In this document: positions 1-10,877 of the stretch, piece by piece | Layout: each line of letters opens with the position of its first letter | Position numbering within the stretch: position 1 is the first letter of the stretch | NCBI GenBank assembly: GCA_037954665.1 | Contig: JBBMOL010000082.1 | Coordinates: 124,001 to 188,000 of the forward strand | Direction of reading: 5' to 3' | Source: Laguncularia racemosa | Lineage: Eukaryota > Streptophyta > Magnoliopsida > Myrtales > Combretaceae | Length of the DNA: 64,000 nucleotides | The notes under the pieces: generated by a model | What the model was told of the DNA's origin: nothing | Database searches by the model: none | Seen by the model: the letters and a program-made list of their open reading frames with translations, nothing else | Translations under genes and position numbers: made by a program

Positions 1-391
1 CTCAAAATTACAAGTTTGCCACTTTTAAGGTGGCTAACCCTAAATGAAAGTTACATGGAAATAAAAGTGTCTCAAAACCAAATACAACCAAAATAGTTCA
101 TAAAAAGAGTAAATATAAAAAGAAATGGTCCTTCAAGATGCAGGTCTTCAAGAAGCTTTTGAATCAGTTTCAGTTGACAACCCTGATTCACTCAGTAATA
201 AGGGTGTTTTTGCATCCTGTAAGACTGACAAATGAACCTGCTGAAATGCACCAAAATTATAGTGCAAAGATGTAGAAAGTGAGTTAGACTTCTCAAGGTT
301 AGGTTTCTCTAGCAAAACCCTCATAACTAGATTCTGGAGACCCTTAGCTCAGGCCCTGGTGATAGGTCCTGGAAAAGTCTGATTCCTATCA
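1..391 (-). repeat. TE-B 3' LTR, truncated by the window edge
   Basis: Positions 1-391 match 14978-15369 almost base for base, including the end CCTATCA at 385-391, which is the TG start of the LTR on the minus strand. The conserved hairpin GCCAC-N7-GTGGC lies at 18-34. The U5 half of the LTR lies left of the window. Confidence 0.9.
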
Positions 392-406
392 TCTCCTCGG
401 GCTTCT
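392..406 (-). other. TE-B polypurine tract
   Basis: Directly next to the 3' LTR, the minus strand reads AGAAGCCCGAGGAGA, a purine-rich tract in the position where second-strand priming occurs in LTR retrotransposons. The same tract, slightly varied, borders the 3' LTR in TE-E, F, I and J. It overlaps the end of the integrase reading frame. Confidence 0.75.
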
Positions 407-1602
407 AGAAGATTTGCCCTCAAATCTGATGGATTTTCGTGCAAGTCATCTGCTAAATAAGGTGAAAGATCTGAAATATTAAAAGTGGTTGATACTCCAT
501 AATCTCCTGGCAACTCAAGGCGATAAGCATTGTTGTTGATGCGCTTTAAGACCCTGAATGGTCCGTCTGATCTAGGAGATAGCTTCTGTGACTTTTTGTG
601 GGGAAAACCCTGTCCCTGCTAAGATTAATCCAAACTAAATCACCTGGATTATAGAGATGGTTTTTCCTGTGCCTGTTTCCCTGGTTTCCTCTGTTGTTCC
701 TGGGTCTTCTGAAGGTGTTTAGTGGTCCGATCATGTATGTGTTGAATCTGTTGTGCTCGGTCAACTCCATTAAGACTTTCTTCCTTTGTCGCTGGTCCAG
801 CTATAAATCCAATGGAATAAAAGGGTTATAGCCATATAACAACTTCAAAGGGAGACTTACTGGTTGAACTATGAGTAGACCTATTGTAAGCGACTCAACA
901 ATAGGAAGACACAAGTCCCAATCAGTAAGGTTCTTGCCAACTGTTGCTCTGAGAAGATTCCCAAGCGGCGGTTGACAACCTCTGTTTGTCCGTCAGTCTG
1001 GGGATGGCAAGAGGTACTGTACATCAGTTTAGTACCTAGTCTTTTCCATAGTGTTTTCCAGAAGAAACTAAGGAACTTAGTATCTCTGTCTGACACTATG
1101 CTGTGTGGAACTCCATGTAACTTGACAATTTCCTGCACAAAAAGGTTAGCAATAAAAGAGCATCGTTTGTTTTGTGGCATGGCACAAAACGTGACATTTT
1201 GCTAAATCAATCAACAACCACCATAATAGAGTCTTTCACTCTTTGTGTTCTGGGTAATCCCAATACAAAATCCATGATGATATCAGTCCAAGGCCTAGAT
1301 GGTATAGGTAAAGGCATATATTCACCCTGTACGCCTTTCCTCCCCTTGGCTCTCTTACAAACACCACACCTTTCTAATACCCTATGGACATCCCTTATCA
1401 TGCCTTTCCAGTAGAAATTCTCCCTCAATATGGCTAGAGTTCTCTTCTCACCAAAATGCCCTAACAAACCTCCTGCATGTGCTTCCCTCACCAACAATTC
1501 CCTCACAGATCCAGATGGAATACAAAGTTTTCCTGATTTATAAAGAAAGCCATCTATCACACAATAACCATCATACATCCCGCCTCCAAGACACCTCTCC
1601 AT
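407..1602 (-). pseudogene. TE-B integrase, broken
   Basis: This is the integrase of a Ty3/gypsy polyprotein, which would insert the cDNA copy into the host chromosome. The zinc-binding region is visible near 1500-1350 (HAGGLLGH followed by CGVCKRAKG), then the first catalytic Asp in DIIMDF. The second catalytic Asp lies in SDRDTKF and the Glu in HPQTDGQTEVVNR, near 1080 and 985. The C-terminal part (GPFRVLKRI, then GDYGVSTTF near 500) ends in a DLRANLLEARGD-like tail that overlaps the PPT. Several stops and frameshifts separate the pieces (for example near 1205 and 880), so no full-length protein is possible. No chromodomain was recognised. Confidence 0.82.
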
Positions 1603-2050
1603 GACAATTTGAATTCCTCATCACATACATATTGTTCCTTCAACAGGTCGAAACCCAGTAATTTTGACTGAAGAGAAGTGATTAGTACATACCGTCGTGA
1701 TAAAGCATCAGCAACAATATTCTGATTGCTCTTTTTGTACTTAATCACATAAACAAAACCCTCTAAAAATTCCACCCACTTAGCCTGATGCTTAGACAAA
1801 TTATGTTGACCCCTGAAATGTTTCAAAGATTCATGATCTGTATAAATAATAAACTCCTTTGGGAGGAGATAATGCTGCCACGTCATGAGAGCCCTAACTA
1901 AGGAATAAAATTCCTTATCATATATAGAATAGTTCAAAGTTGCTCCACTTAACTTTTCACTAAAATATGCAATAGGCCTCTTCTCCTGCATTAATACAGC
2001 ACCAATTCTAATCCCTGAAGCATCACATTCCAATTCAAAAATTTTGTCAA
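1603..2050 (-). pseudogene. TE-B RNase H domain
   Basis: This segment encodes the RNase H domain that would degrade the RNA strand during reverse transcription. One frame stays open for about 158 codons (2033 to 1557). Family residues are seen in order: ECDASGIRIGAVL with the first catalytic Asp, YSIYDKEFYSLVRAL, FIIYTDHESLKHF, and the closing NIVADALSRR. It follows the reverse transcriptase after a decayed connection region and precedes the integrase. The domain alone looks intact, but the surrounding polyprotein is broken. Confidence 0.85.
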
Positions 2051-2573
2051 ATCAGGTAAGATCAGTAATGGGGCACAAGTGAGTTTTTCCTTAATCTTTT
2101 CAAAACTCCTCTGGGCCTTTTCACTCCATATGAAAGGAAAACTCTTCTTAGTCAGTTCGGTGAGAGGGCTGACAATGCTACTGAAATTTTGGACAAAGCG
2201 TCTATAAAAAGATGCAAGCCCATGAAAACTTTTTACCTCAGTAACTGAAGTGGGTGTTGGCCATTCCTTAATGCCCTCACTTTCTTCTCATCCATCTTAA
2301 CTCCTACACCTGACACAACAAAACCCAAAAATGTTACCTCGGTTTGACAAAAGGAACACTTCTAAAAATTCGCAAATAACTGTTGTGCCTTCAGTACTGA
2401 GAATACTGCCCGAAGATGCTCCACATGTTGTTCTAGGTCTTTGTTGTAAATCAGAATATCATCAAAATAAACCACAACAAATTTTCCTAAGAACTCCTTC
2501 AATACATGGTTCATTAATCTCATAAAAGTGCTAGGAGCATTACTCAAACCAAAGGGCATAACCAACCATTCGT
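2051..2573 (-). pseudogene. TE-B reverse transcriptase, C-terminal part
   Basis: This is the second half of a Ty3/gypsy reverse transcriptase. The palm motif VMPFGLSNAPSTF is followed by the catalytic VVVYFDDILIY near 2450-2480. A stop follows LFANF at about 2362. The thumb and connection region down to 2051 carries further stops and frame changes. The domain begins abruptly at 2573 because TE-C was inserted here; its first half continues at 12424 on the other side. Reading across the deleted insertion and one copy of the AAAGT duplication keeps the frame. Confidence 0.85.
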
Positions 2574-2773
2574 AAAGTTGATAAGATCACATTATACTTA
2601 TATTTTCTTTTGGACTTATATTAAATTTATTTTAATATTATAAGAAAATATAAAGAAATGATACTTAATGGTATTTATTGTGAAAATACAGGTTTGAGGA
2701 CCCAAAAGTAAATTACAAGTTAATTGGAGGAGTTTTTCACAAAATTTAAGAAGTGAGCGAAGGATTGCACTGA

Positions 2774-2910
2774 AGGCCACCGTCCTTGGCCGGCCTACAT
2801 TCAAGGCCGCCGGCCTTGAGCCGGCCTTGAGCCGGCCTTTAAACCGGCCTCAAAAAGAAGAAAAGCCGCCGGCCTTTAAACCGGCCTTGAGCCGGCCTTC
2901 ATTACTCCCC
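2774..2910 (+). repeat. GCCGGC-rich array in the TE-C LTR (U3)
   Basis: A CG-rich block in an otherwise AT-rich LTR. Units of the type CCGGCCTTGAG and CCGGCCTTTAAA repeat, and GCCGGC or GGCCGGCC recurs many times, allowing strong hairpins. It includes AGCCGCC, the GCC-box core bound by plant ERF factors. It ends about 100 bp before the TATA box, so a promoter-regulatory role is possible but inferred only. The 3' LTR copy (11074-11200) has one 11-bp unit fewer. Confidence 0.8.
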
Positions 2911-3006
2911 GGATATCCATTGCAAGAATCTCTCCAAAATCATATCTTAATTAATTTGCTGACTCAAATCCTCATCAGATCCACCTCATCCCCTCCTCTT
3001 TGGATC

Positions 3007-3014
3007 TATAAATA
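3007..3014 (+). promoter_or_regulatory. TATA box of the TE-C LTR promoter
   Basis: TATAAATA within CTATAAATAGACCC, in the expected U3 position about 1.1 kb before the LTR end. The same motif is at 11298-11305 in the 3' LTR. Transcription would start some 30 bp downstream. Confidence 0.6.
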
Positions 3015-4132
3015 GACCCTTGTGTGAACCTTGGAAGCATCCCTTTTTGTTGGAGAATCCATCCTTTCTTTTGTTTAGAATTGTTTTTCTTCTTCTTTGT
3101 TCTAGCCTCATTAGAATTTCCTTAGGTACTTTAGATTTTTCCAAAGTTTAGTTTGAAGAAAGAATGTCATTTTGTTGAAGTTTGCTTTCAATTGAAGAAT
3201 TCAAGGAGTCATTTTGGAAGATTGAAGCTCTTGAAGATTATAGCAATTGTTCCATTTACTTTATTTTCTTTTATGCCATTTATTAGTTTAATCTTGTTGT
3301 TTAATATGAATTCCATTGCATCTATTTATTTCAATTGTTTTTATGCAATTCATACTATAATGTTCTAAATCATCCTTGTGGGAAATTGGATGAAACCCTA
3401 GAATGTTAAAAGGATAATTGTAGCCATGTTATATGATTAGGAATTATTAGGATTATTCATGATTGCAATTCCTTTGATTTCAATTATAATTGGTCTTTCA
3501 TTATAATTGTTAGAAATCCTTTTGATACGGGAGTTGATGAGGATTTGTTAGGAATTCTTAATTAGATTAATTGTCAATACGGGAGTTGCGATAATTGGTT
3601 TAATTAGAGTCTATGGAGGGCACAATGCAATGTTTCTTGTTAATTAATCACTAAGGGATTAGGGTTAATTGATTTAGGGCATTAGTTGTTTGTAGCATCG
3701 GGAGGTGTATGAACATAATTTTGATTCCTTGGTTAATTGGAGACGTGGAAGCCGACTAATTAATTTAAGGTCAACATCCCTAAAAAGGATTTTCCAAACT
3801 CACTTGAATAAACTTATAACCACAAGTTGATATAACATGGTAGCAATTAGATTAACAAATCTAGGGTGAATTCTAATTTCCCTTGTTCATAATTGATAGA
3901 TTCTTCATAAAATTTTCCTTGTTGCTTTAAGTTAAATTTTTAGATTAGACATTTCAAAACCCCTTTTTAATCACCTAGATATTGATAAGAATTGCCATAG
4001 ATCTAGTACTCTATTGGTTCCTCGAGGGATCGACAACCTTACTTTTCACCACTTTATTACTTGATACGACCAGTGCACTTGCTGCAATTTACGCTCCCAT
4101 TTTATATATACGTTCTGAGCGTATCAAGTTTT

Positions 4133-4150
4133 TGGCGCCGTTGCCGGGGA
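4133..4150 (+). other. TE-C primer-binding site
   Basis: TGGCGCCGTTGCCGGGGA starts six bases after the LTR end. It matches the well-known Athila/Tat-type PBS complementary to the 3' end of tRNA-Asp, and would prime minus-strand DNA synthesis. Confidence 0.85.
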
Positions 4151-4262
4151 ACTAATAGATATTAGATTTCGTAATTCTGTTGGTATTTAGGCACAATTAT
4201 TTTGTTATTTAATTTTTCTTATCTTTGTGTGATCGTTTTCCATTCTCTTTAAGGTTCTTTTT

Positions 4263-6210
4263 ATGCGCAGGAGTAGAAGTGCTGAACTTCTACCAATTAA
4301 TCTTGAGATAGAACGCACCTTGCGACAACTTAGAAGAGAGCAGAGAAGAAAGGAAGAAGAGAACATGGCAGATGATAACAACAATCAGATTCAGGGTGTT
4401 GGTAGAGCACTTCGAGAATACACGGTACCTGTTGTTTCAGGTCCTGCAATTAGAAGACCAACAATTCAGGCTAATAATTTCGAGTTAAAACCAGCACTCG
4501 TTCAAATGGTTCAATCAAATCAATTTGGAGGATATCCAAATGAGAGTCCTGATGAGCATATTGCAGTATTTCTTCAATATTGTAATACAGTGAAAATGAA
4601 TAATGTATCTGATGATGTAATTAGGCTACAACTTTTTCCATTTTCACTTAGAGAAAAAGCTAGGGCTTGGTACAATTCATTGCCACAAGACTCTGTAACC
4701 ACTTGGGTAGATCTCTCATCTAAATTTTTAAGGAGATTTTTTCCACCAGCTAGAACTGCTAGGTTAAGAAATGACATCACAAACTTCAGTAAGTTTAGTG
4801 GTGAATCACTTTATGAAGCATGGGAAAGATTTAAGGAGGCAATTAGAAAATGCCCCCATCATGGATTACCAGATAATCTCCTTATTGAGATATTCTATCT
4901 CAGTTTAGATGACACATTGAGATCTCTGGTAGATGCTGCTTCTGGTGGTGCATTAATGAGTAAGACATATGATGAGGCTAGTGCTTTGATAGATGAAATG
5001 GCCTCTAGTGCACATAATTGGCAACATGAAAGAGTAAGTCTAGAGTGGCATCTGTCAATGATATGGACACCTTAACAGCTCAGATTTCTGCTCTTACCGC
5101 CCAGGTAAGTAAACTTACCTCTACACCTTCTTTCAATGTTAATCAAATTTCTTGTTGTGAGTTATGCTCAGGACCACACTCAACTCTTGAGTGCCCATCT
5201 GGAAACTTTTCCTCCTCATCCCATGGAGAGCAAGTAAATTTTGTCAACAATTTCCAAAGAGGTAATCAAGGACCTTATTCAAACACCTACAATCCAGGGT
5301 GGCGTAATCATCCAAATTTCTCATGGAGAAATGATAACAATGTACTTAAACCTCCTGGATTTCAAAAGCAAGGTCCTAATCATAATACTCCCCATCAACA
5401 ATATCCTAATCATAATACCTCTTCTCAGCAAGGTCAGTCTAAAATGGAAGAACTCATGATAAGTTATATGCAAAAGACTGACACAATGTTGCAAAATCAA
5501 CAAGCCACCATTAGGAATCTTGAAAATCAGCTTAGTCAAATGTCTCAACAGTTGAGTAATAGACCATCTGGGTCTTTACCTAGCAATACTGAGCAAAATC
5601 CTAAGGGTGTAAATGCTATTATGTTAAGAAGTGGTAAGGAATTGGTTGATAAGAAACTTGAGGAAGAGGAGGTTAACCTGGAAAAAGATAAAGGGAAACA
5701 AAAGGAAGAGGAATCAAAGAAAAATTCACCAAAAGTGAAAGCATATGTTCCTCCTATTCCTTTCCCAGGAAGGCTGAAGCAACAACAATTGGATTCACAA
5801 TTTGCTAAATTTTTAGAAGTCTTTAAAAAATTGCAAATTAACATTCCTTTTGCAGAAGCACTTCAGCAGATGCCATCATATGCTAGGTTCATGAAGGATT
5901 TACTCACAAAGAAGAGGAAGATTGAAGGGAATGAACCGGTGATGCTTACAGGGGAATGTTCAATGATCTTACAGAATGATGTACCTAGTTTGCCAAGAAA
6001 ACAAAGAGATCAGGGGAGTTTTACTGTTCCTTGCACCATAGGCAATTTTCATTTTGATAAAGTTCTTATTGACTCCGGTGCAAGTATAAATTTAATGCCT
6101 CTATCTATTTTTAGGAAATTGGGACTTGGAGAGTGCAAGGGAACTCATGTTACCTTGCAACTTGCTGATAGGGCATCAAATACCCAAGAGGGATTGTGGA
6201 AAATGTCCTA
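4263..6210 (+). pseudogene. TE-C gag and protease, frameshifted
   Basis: Athila gag (capsid precursor) followed by the aspartic protease. The first frame opens with MRRSRSAELLP at 4263 and holds the capsid region (ALVQMVQSNQFGGYPNE, REKARAWYNSLP, WVDLSSKFLRRFFPPART). Near 5045 a small indel moves the reading into another frame. That frame holds a Cys-rich stretch (CCELCSGPHSTLEC), a Gln/Asn-rich region, a Lys/Glu-rich linker and the protease active site LIDSGASINLMP, with the catalytic Asp codon at 6071-6073. A further 1-nt change near 6172 shifts the frame again within the protease. The order and sequence are typical of Athila; the breaks make it non-functional as written. Confidence 0.88.
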
Positions 6211-6738
6211 GTGAAAGTAGATAAATTCATCTTTCCAGTTGACTTTATAGTCTTGGAGATGGAGGAGGATAAAGAGGTACCCATGATCCTTGGCAGACCA
6301 TTCCTTGCAACAGGTAAAGCCTTAATTGATGTGGAACAAGGTAAGCTTACTTTAAGAGTTATGGATGAACAAGTCACGTTTAATGTGTATGAGGCTACAA
6401 AGAAATTTGATGACTGTAAATCCTGTTACACTATTGATAGTGTTGATGAGCTTTCCTCTGAGTTCATGGAAGAGAATGCAGGTGTGGACACGATGGAGTC
6501 AGTTCTTAGGGATTTAGATGATTGGAGTGATGGTGAAGATGAACCCCAAGAAGAACGTGTTGAACAAGTTTATGAATTCAAGACTCGACACTATGAGAAG
6601 CTGGGGACCACTGAGAAGAAACCGATGCCATCATTGACACAACCCCCGGTGCTTGAACTTAAACCTTTGCCTGGTCATTTAAGTATGCTTATCTTGGAAC
6701 AAATGATACTTTGCCAATTATCATTTCTTCTTCTTTGA
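6196..6738 (+). pseudogene. TE-C protease end and linker to RT
   Basis: This frame continues the protease after the shift near 6172. FIVLEMEEDKEVPMILGRPF contains the conserved ILGRPF end of the retropepsin fold. An acidic linker follows (DDWSDGEDEPQEE), then the pre-RT region KPLPGHL. A single-base loss near 6680 moves the reading to the next frame, which contains the reverse transcriptase. No stop other than those caused by the shifts is apparent. Confidence 0.82.
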
Positions 6739-7613
6739 CAGGTGATCAAGAGCAACAACTTTTGGATGTTCTTAGAGAACATAAGGAAGCTATCGGGTGG
6801 ACCATTGCGGATATTAAGGGAATTAGCCCTTTAATGTGTACTCATAGGATATTTCTTGAAGCTGAGTGTAAACCTACAGTACAACCACAAAGAAGACTTA
6901 ACCCAACTCTTAAGGAAGTTGTAAAAAAGGAAGTGCTTAAATTGTTAGATGCAGGCATTATTTTTCCAATTTCTGATAGTAAATGGGTTAGTCCTGTCCA
7001 AGTTGTACCAAAGAAAGGTGGCATGACAGTGGTAAAGAATGATGCCAATGAATTGATCCCAACCCGTACTGTGACAGGGTGGCGAGTTTGCATAGATTAT
7101 AGAAAATTGAATAATGCCACCCGTAAAGACCACTTTCCCTTACCTTTCATTGATCAGATGTTAGAAAAACTCGCAGGGCATGATTATTACTGTTTCCTTG
7201 ATGGTTATTCTGGGTATAATCAAATTCATATAGCGTCGAGGATCAGGAGAAAAACCACATTTACTTGTCCCTATGGTACTTTTGCATTTAGGAGAATGCC
7301 CTTTGGTCTTTGTAATGCACCTGCTACTTTTCAGAGGTGTATGATGTCTATATTTTCTGACATGTTAGAGAATTTTATTGAAATATTTATGGATGACTTC
7401 TCTGTTTTTGGGAAGTCATTTGAATCATGTTTGGAAAATTTAGGCTGTGTGCTTAAAAGATGTAAGGAAACTAACCTACTTCTAAATTGGGAGAAATGCC
7501 ATTTTATGGTACGAGAGGGAATAGTGTTAGGTCACAAGGTGTCAGAAAAAGGGATTGAAGTTGACAAGGCAAAAGTGGAAGTAATAGAGAAGTTGCACCA
7601 CCCACTTCAGTAA
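6711..7613 (+). pseudogene. TE-C reverse transcriptase
   Basis: The RT domain of the Athila polyprotein copies the element RNA into DNA. The frame is open for 300 codons. Key motifs in order are WVSPVQVVPKKGG, GWRVCIDYRKLN, FPLPFIDQML, YCFLDGYSGYNQI, FAFRRMPFGLCNAPATF and the catalytic IFMDDFSVFG, with the DD codons at 7392-7397. The frame ends early at 7611 because of a one-base loss in a CC run just after VIEKL. The RNase H part continues in another frame. The RT core itself appears intact. Confidence 0.9.
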
Positions 7614-8230
7614 AAGGAGTCAGGAGCTTCTTGGGACATGCTGGCTTTTACAGGAGATTTATCAGGGACTTCTCTAAAATCTCTAGACCTCTGTGTAATT
7701 TACTTGAAAAAGACTCTACTTTTGTGTTTGATGAAAATTGTTTGCAGGCATTCAATATATTGAAGGAGAAGCTCAGCTCTGCACCAGTGATTGTTGCACC
7801 AAATTGGGAGATTCCATTTGAGCTGATGTTTGATGCTAGTGACTATGCCGTGGGGGCAGTACTAGGGCAAAGAAGAGGTAAGATCTTTCATGCTAATTAT
7901 TATATGCAAGTAGAACCTTGAACGAGGCCCAGAAAAAACTATGCCACAACAGAAAAAGAGCTATTAGCAGTGATATTTGCATGTGACAAGTTTAGGTCTT
8001 ACTTGATAGGTTCTAAAGTAATAGTATACACAGATCATGCTGCTCTTAAGTATTTATTTGCTAAAGCTGATGCTAAACCCAGGTTAATTCGTTGGATTCT
8101 ATTGCTGCAAGAATTTGACTTAGAAATTAAGGATAAAAAGGGAAGTGAAAATGTGGTTGCTGATCATTTATCACGTTTGGAATATGATTGTTTAGAAACA
8201 CCCATCAATGAAAAATTCCCTGATGAGCAT
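7614..8230 (+). pseudogene. TE-C RNase H domain
   Basis: The RT thumb/connection (SFLGHAGFYRRFIRDFSK) leads into RNase H: LMFDASDYAVGAVLGQ with the first catalytic Asp, KELLAVIFACDKFRSY, VIVYTDHAALKYL, and SENVVADHLSRLE at the end. Between 7895 and 7945 a 2-nt gain and a 1-nt gain in an A run compensate each other. They leave a short wrong-frame stretch with a stop, after which the original frame resumes. Confidence 0.85.
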
Positions 8231-9547
8231 TTGCATGCAATAGACATCCATGAATTACCTTGGTATGCCGACATAGTTAATTACTTGGTTAGAAAAATCA
8301 TACCATATGGTTTGTCATTCCAACAGAAAAAGAAATTTTTGCATGACGTGAAGAATTATTTTTGGGATGAGCCGTATTTGTTTAAATCCTGTGCTGACCA
8401 AGTAATTAGACGATGTGTGCCTAAAATTGAACAGCTTAGCATAATACAGCACTGTCACTCCAAAGAAACAGGAGGTCACTTTGGGGTAGAAAGAACAGTA
8501 GCAAAAATTTTATCTTGCGGATTTTATTGGCCCAGTTTGTTTCATGATTGCAGGAACTTCATTATGACTTGTGCTCAATGCCAAAGGACTGGCAATATTT
8601 CAAGAAGACATGAATTACCCAAAATAATATACTTGTAATTGAACTTTTTGACGTTTGGGGAATCGACTTTATGGGTCCCTTTCCTCATCTTTTTCAAACA
8701 AATATATTTTTTAGCTGTTGATTATGTTTCGAAATGGGTAGAGGCAGTTGCTCTACAAACTAATGACAGTAGGGTTGTCATTAAATTTTTGAAAAAGAAT
8801 ATATTTTCAAGATTTGGGGTACCTAGAGCTATAATAAGTGATGGGGGAACACATTTTTGTAACAGGCAATTTGAGAAATTATTATTAAAATATGGAGTTA
8901 CTCACAAAATTGCCACCCCTTATCATCCACAAACATGTGGACAGGTTGAGGTATCCAATAGGGAAATTAAGCGAATCTTAGAGAAAACTGTCAATGCATC
9001 CCGAAAGGATTGGTCTTTAAAACTTGATGATGCATTGTGGGCTTATAGAACAGCTTTTAAAACACCTATTGGAATGTCCCCCTACAAGATTGTTTATGGT
9101 AAATCATGTCACCTACCCGTGGAGCTTGAGCACAAGGCATACTGGGCCATAAAATATCTTAACTTTGAGTTGCAAGCTGCAGGTGAAAAGAGGTTGCTCC
9201 AATTGAATCAAATGGCTGAGATGAGAGAGGAAGCATATGAAAATGCGAGAATTTACAAGGAGAGAGCAAAGCGATGGCATGATAAGAACATCTTACAGCG
9301 GGAGTTCTTGCCTGGTCAAAGAGTTTTATTGTACAACTCTCGATTGAAGCTATTCCCAGGTAAGTTGAAATCACGATGGTCTGGACCATTTGAAATTGTT
9401 AATGTGTTTCCTTATGGTGCAGTTGAGTTGAAGGCAGAAGACAACCGTACTTTCAAAGTAAACGGTTATCTTCTCAAACATTACTATGAAGGGGAACATG
9501 TTGATAGAAACGCCACAACTGTGGATTTAGGAGATTCAAGAACTTGA
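8231..9547 (+). pseudogene. TE-C integrase
   Basis: The zinc-binding region has HCHSKETGGHFG followed by CAQCQRTG. The first catalytic Asp (in a WGIDFMGP context near 8660) lies in a shifted frame between about 8620 and 8695, with a stop at 8636-8638; the main frame then resumes at YFLAVDYVSKWVEAV. The second Asp is in IISDGGTHF and the Glu in GQVEVSNREIKRIL. The C-terminal domain (RWSGPFEIVNVFPYGAVEL, FKVNGYLLKHYYEG) is typical of Athila. The frame ends at 9547. All three catalytic residues can be recognised, but not in one open frame. Confidence 0.88.
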
Positions 9548-9629
9548 ACTGGAAAAGTCGGGCTAGCGACTATAAACTAAGTGCTTCATGGGAGGCAGCC
9601 CATGCTCAAAAAGTATATACACTAGTGTT

Positions 9630-9662
<33 letters not shown>

Positions 9663-10216
9663 TAATTCAAGGTTGGATAAGAGCCGCCGGTGCAATCAAG
9701 ACACTCCAAGGATGACAGACATTTTAGGAGGAATTTTCTTCTTGATGAACAATTTTACACCAGGGAAGTACCAGTATTTCAATTTCTGCATTGACATTCG
9801 TTCCCTTAATTTTGTGATATATTAGGAACAATGAGGACATTGTCCAATTTAAATGTGGGGAAGGGATTATAAATGTAGAATTATAATGATTGCACACATC
9901 ATGAGCTTAGAAATCCCATGCTTTATTTATGTCCTTAAGTGTTTACCATCAATGGAATCTTGAAATTGACTTAGATTGGTGCCCACTCGCCAACTGTTGT
10001 GATTAGTTTACATAGTTAAAATTTAATAGTAAAATCTCTAGAGAATGGGTTTACCCTATGTTTAGCCTTTGAACTTGAGATTGAGTCCTTAAGTTGAAAA
10101 AACAAGCAAGTTTACTTCAAGGAAAAATTGGTTGGGATAAATCTCTCTTGAAATTTCTTTGAGAATACCTTAACACCTAGTGAAAGAGGTAAAGGAAATA
10201 TTTTACTTAGTGATCC

Positions 10217-10259
<43 letters not shown>

Positions 10260-10518
10260 CCTTTACTCCAATAACTCAGGAAAGTGAGTTAAGAGTATCC
10301 AATCTTAAATGTTAGTGTGAGGAAGAGTTCGTAGGGGTCCCTTTAAAACCTGGTCACTTAGGCGATGAGCCCAGGATGTGCCGACTCAATGAACTCACAA
10401 TAACGAGAAGGGCGGAAAGGAAAAAATATTAGTACCTTAATGCAAGTCAGGTTGACATGGGCGAGCTTTGGTCCCTCAAAAGAGTGAAGTCTCACTCCGC
10501 TGCCAATCAAGGCAAATA

Positions 10519-10549
<31 letters not shown>

Positions 10550-10863
10550 AGAAATTCTAGGAAAAAATGGATACCATATGCTTTCACTCCTTGTTATCTT
10601 GTTTAGAGAAGTAAAATTGAGGGAGATGATACTTGCTAATAACCAATGAAGTTTAAATGAATGTTTTTCCTTATGGACTAAGTATTGTTTTCTATTGTTA
10701 AACACTGGGATTAAAAATCTGTTGTATTTAGATTAACTGCTAAATTTCAACTAGATATACTAGTTACAAATTTCAGTATGGTCAGAACAATGGGCACCAG
10801 AAGTTCAATGATGGATTTCTCTTGTTTAAATCAATTATTTTGCTTGAGGACAAGCAAAAGTTC
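9548..10863 (+). other. TE-C 3' non-coding region with three poly-A runs
   Basis: About 1.3 kb between integrase and PPT with no convincing frame. Athila elements often have a degenerate env-like frame here, but none is recognisable. It contains homopolymer A runs at 9634-9661, 10220-10258 and 10518-10542; the last is followed by seven G. Near the end is the motif TTGAGGACAAGCAAAAG, common before the PPT in Athila and Tat elements. Confidence 0.7.
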
Positions 10864-10877
10864 AAGTGTGGGGATGT
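10864..10877 (+). other. TE-C polypurine tract region
   Basis: AAGTGTGGGGATGT lies directly before the 3' LTR. This is the usual Athila PPT form and would prime plus-strand DNA synthesis. Confidence 0.75.

Larger units (their letters stand above)
2579..4126 (+). repeat. TE-C 5' LTR
   Basis: The LTR is 1548 bp, begins TGATAAGATC and ends GAGCGTATCA. It holds a GCCGGC-rich array (2774-2910) and a TATA box (3007-3014). An open frame of 71 codons at 3153-3368 is present in both LTRs, but I consider it non-coding. The LTR lies directly next to the PBS. Confidence 0.95.

Noticed and set aside
972..1414. Plus-strand frames over TE-B integrase.
   Set aside because: They are antisense shadows of the integrase domain read on the minus strand.
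3153..3368. A 71-codon hydrophobic frame (MKKECHFVEV...) present in both TE-C LTRs and, extended, in S2 on the minus strand.
   Set aside because: It lies inside an LTR. Between TE-C and S2 most of the base changes I could compare alter the residue, so there is no sign of selection on a protein.
9548..10863. An env-like gene in TE-C.
   Set aside because: No long frame and no signal or membrane pattern was found; the region is non-coding with A runs.
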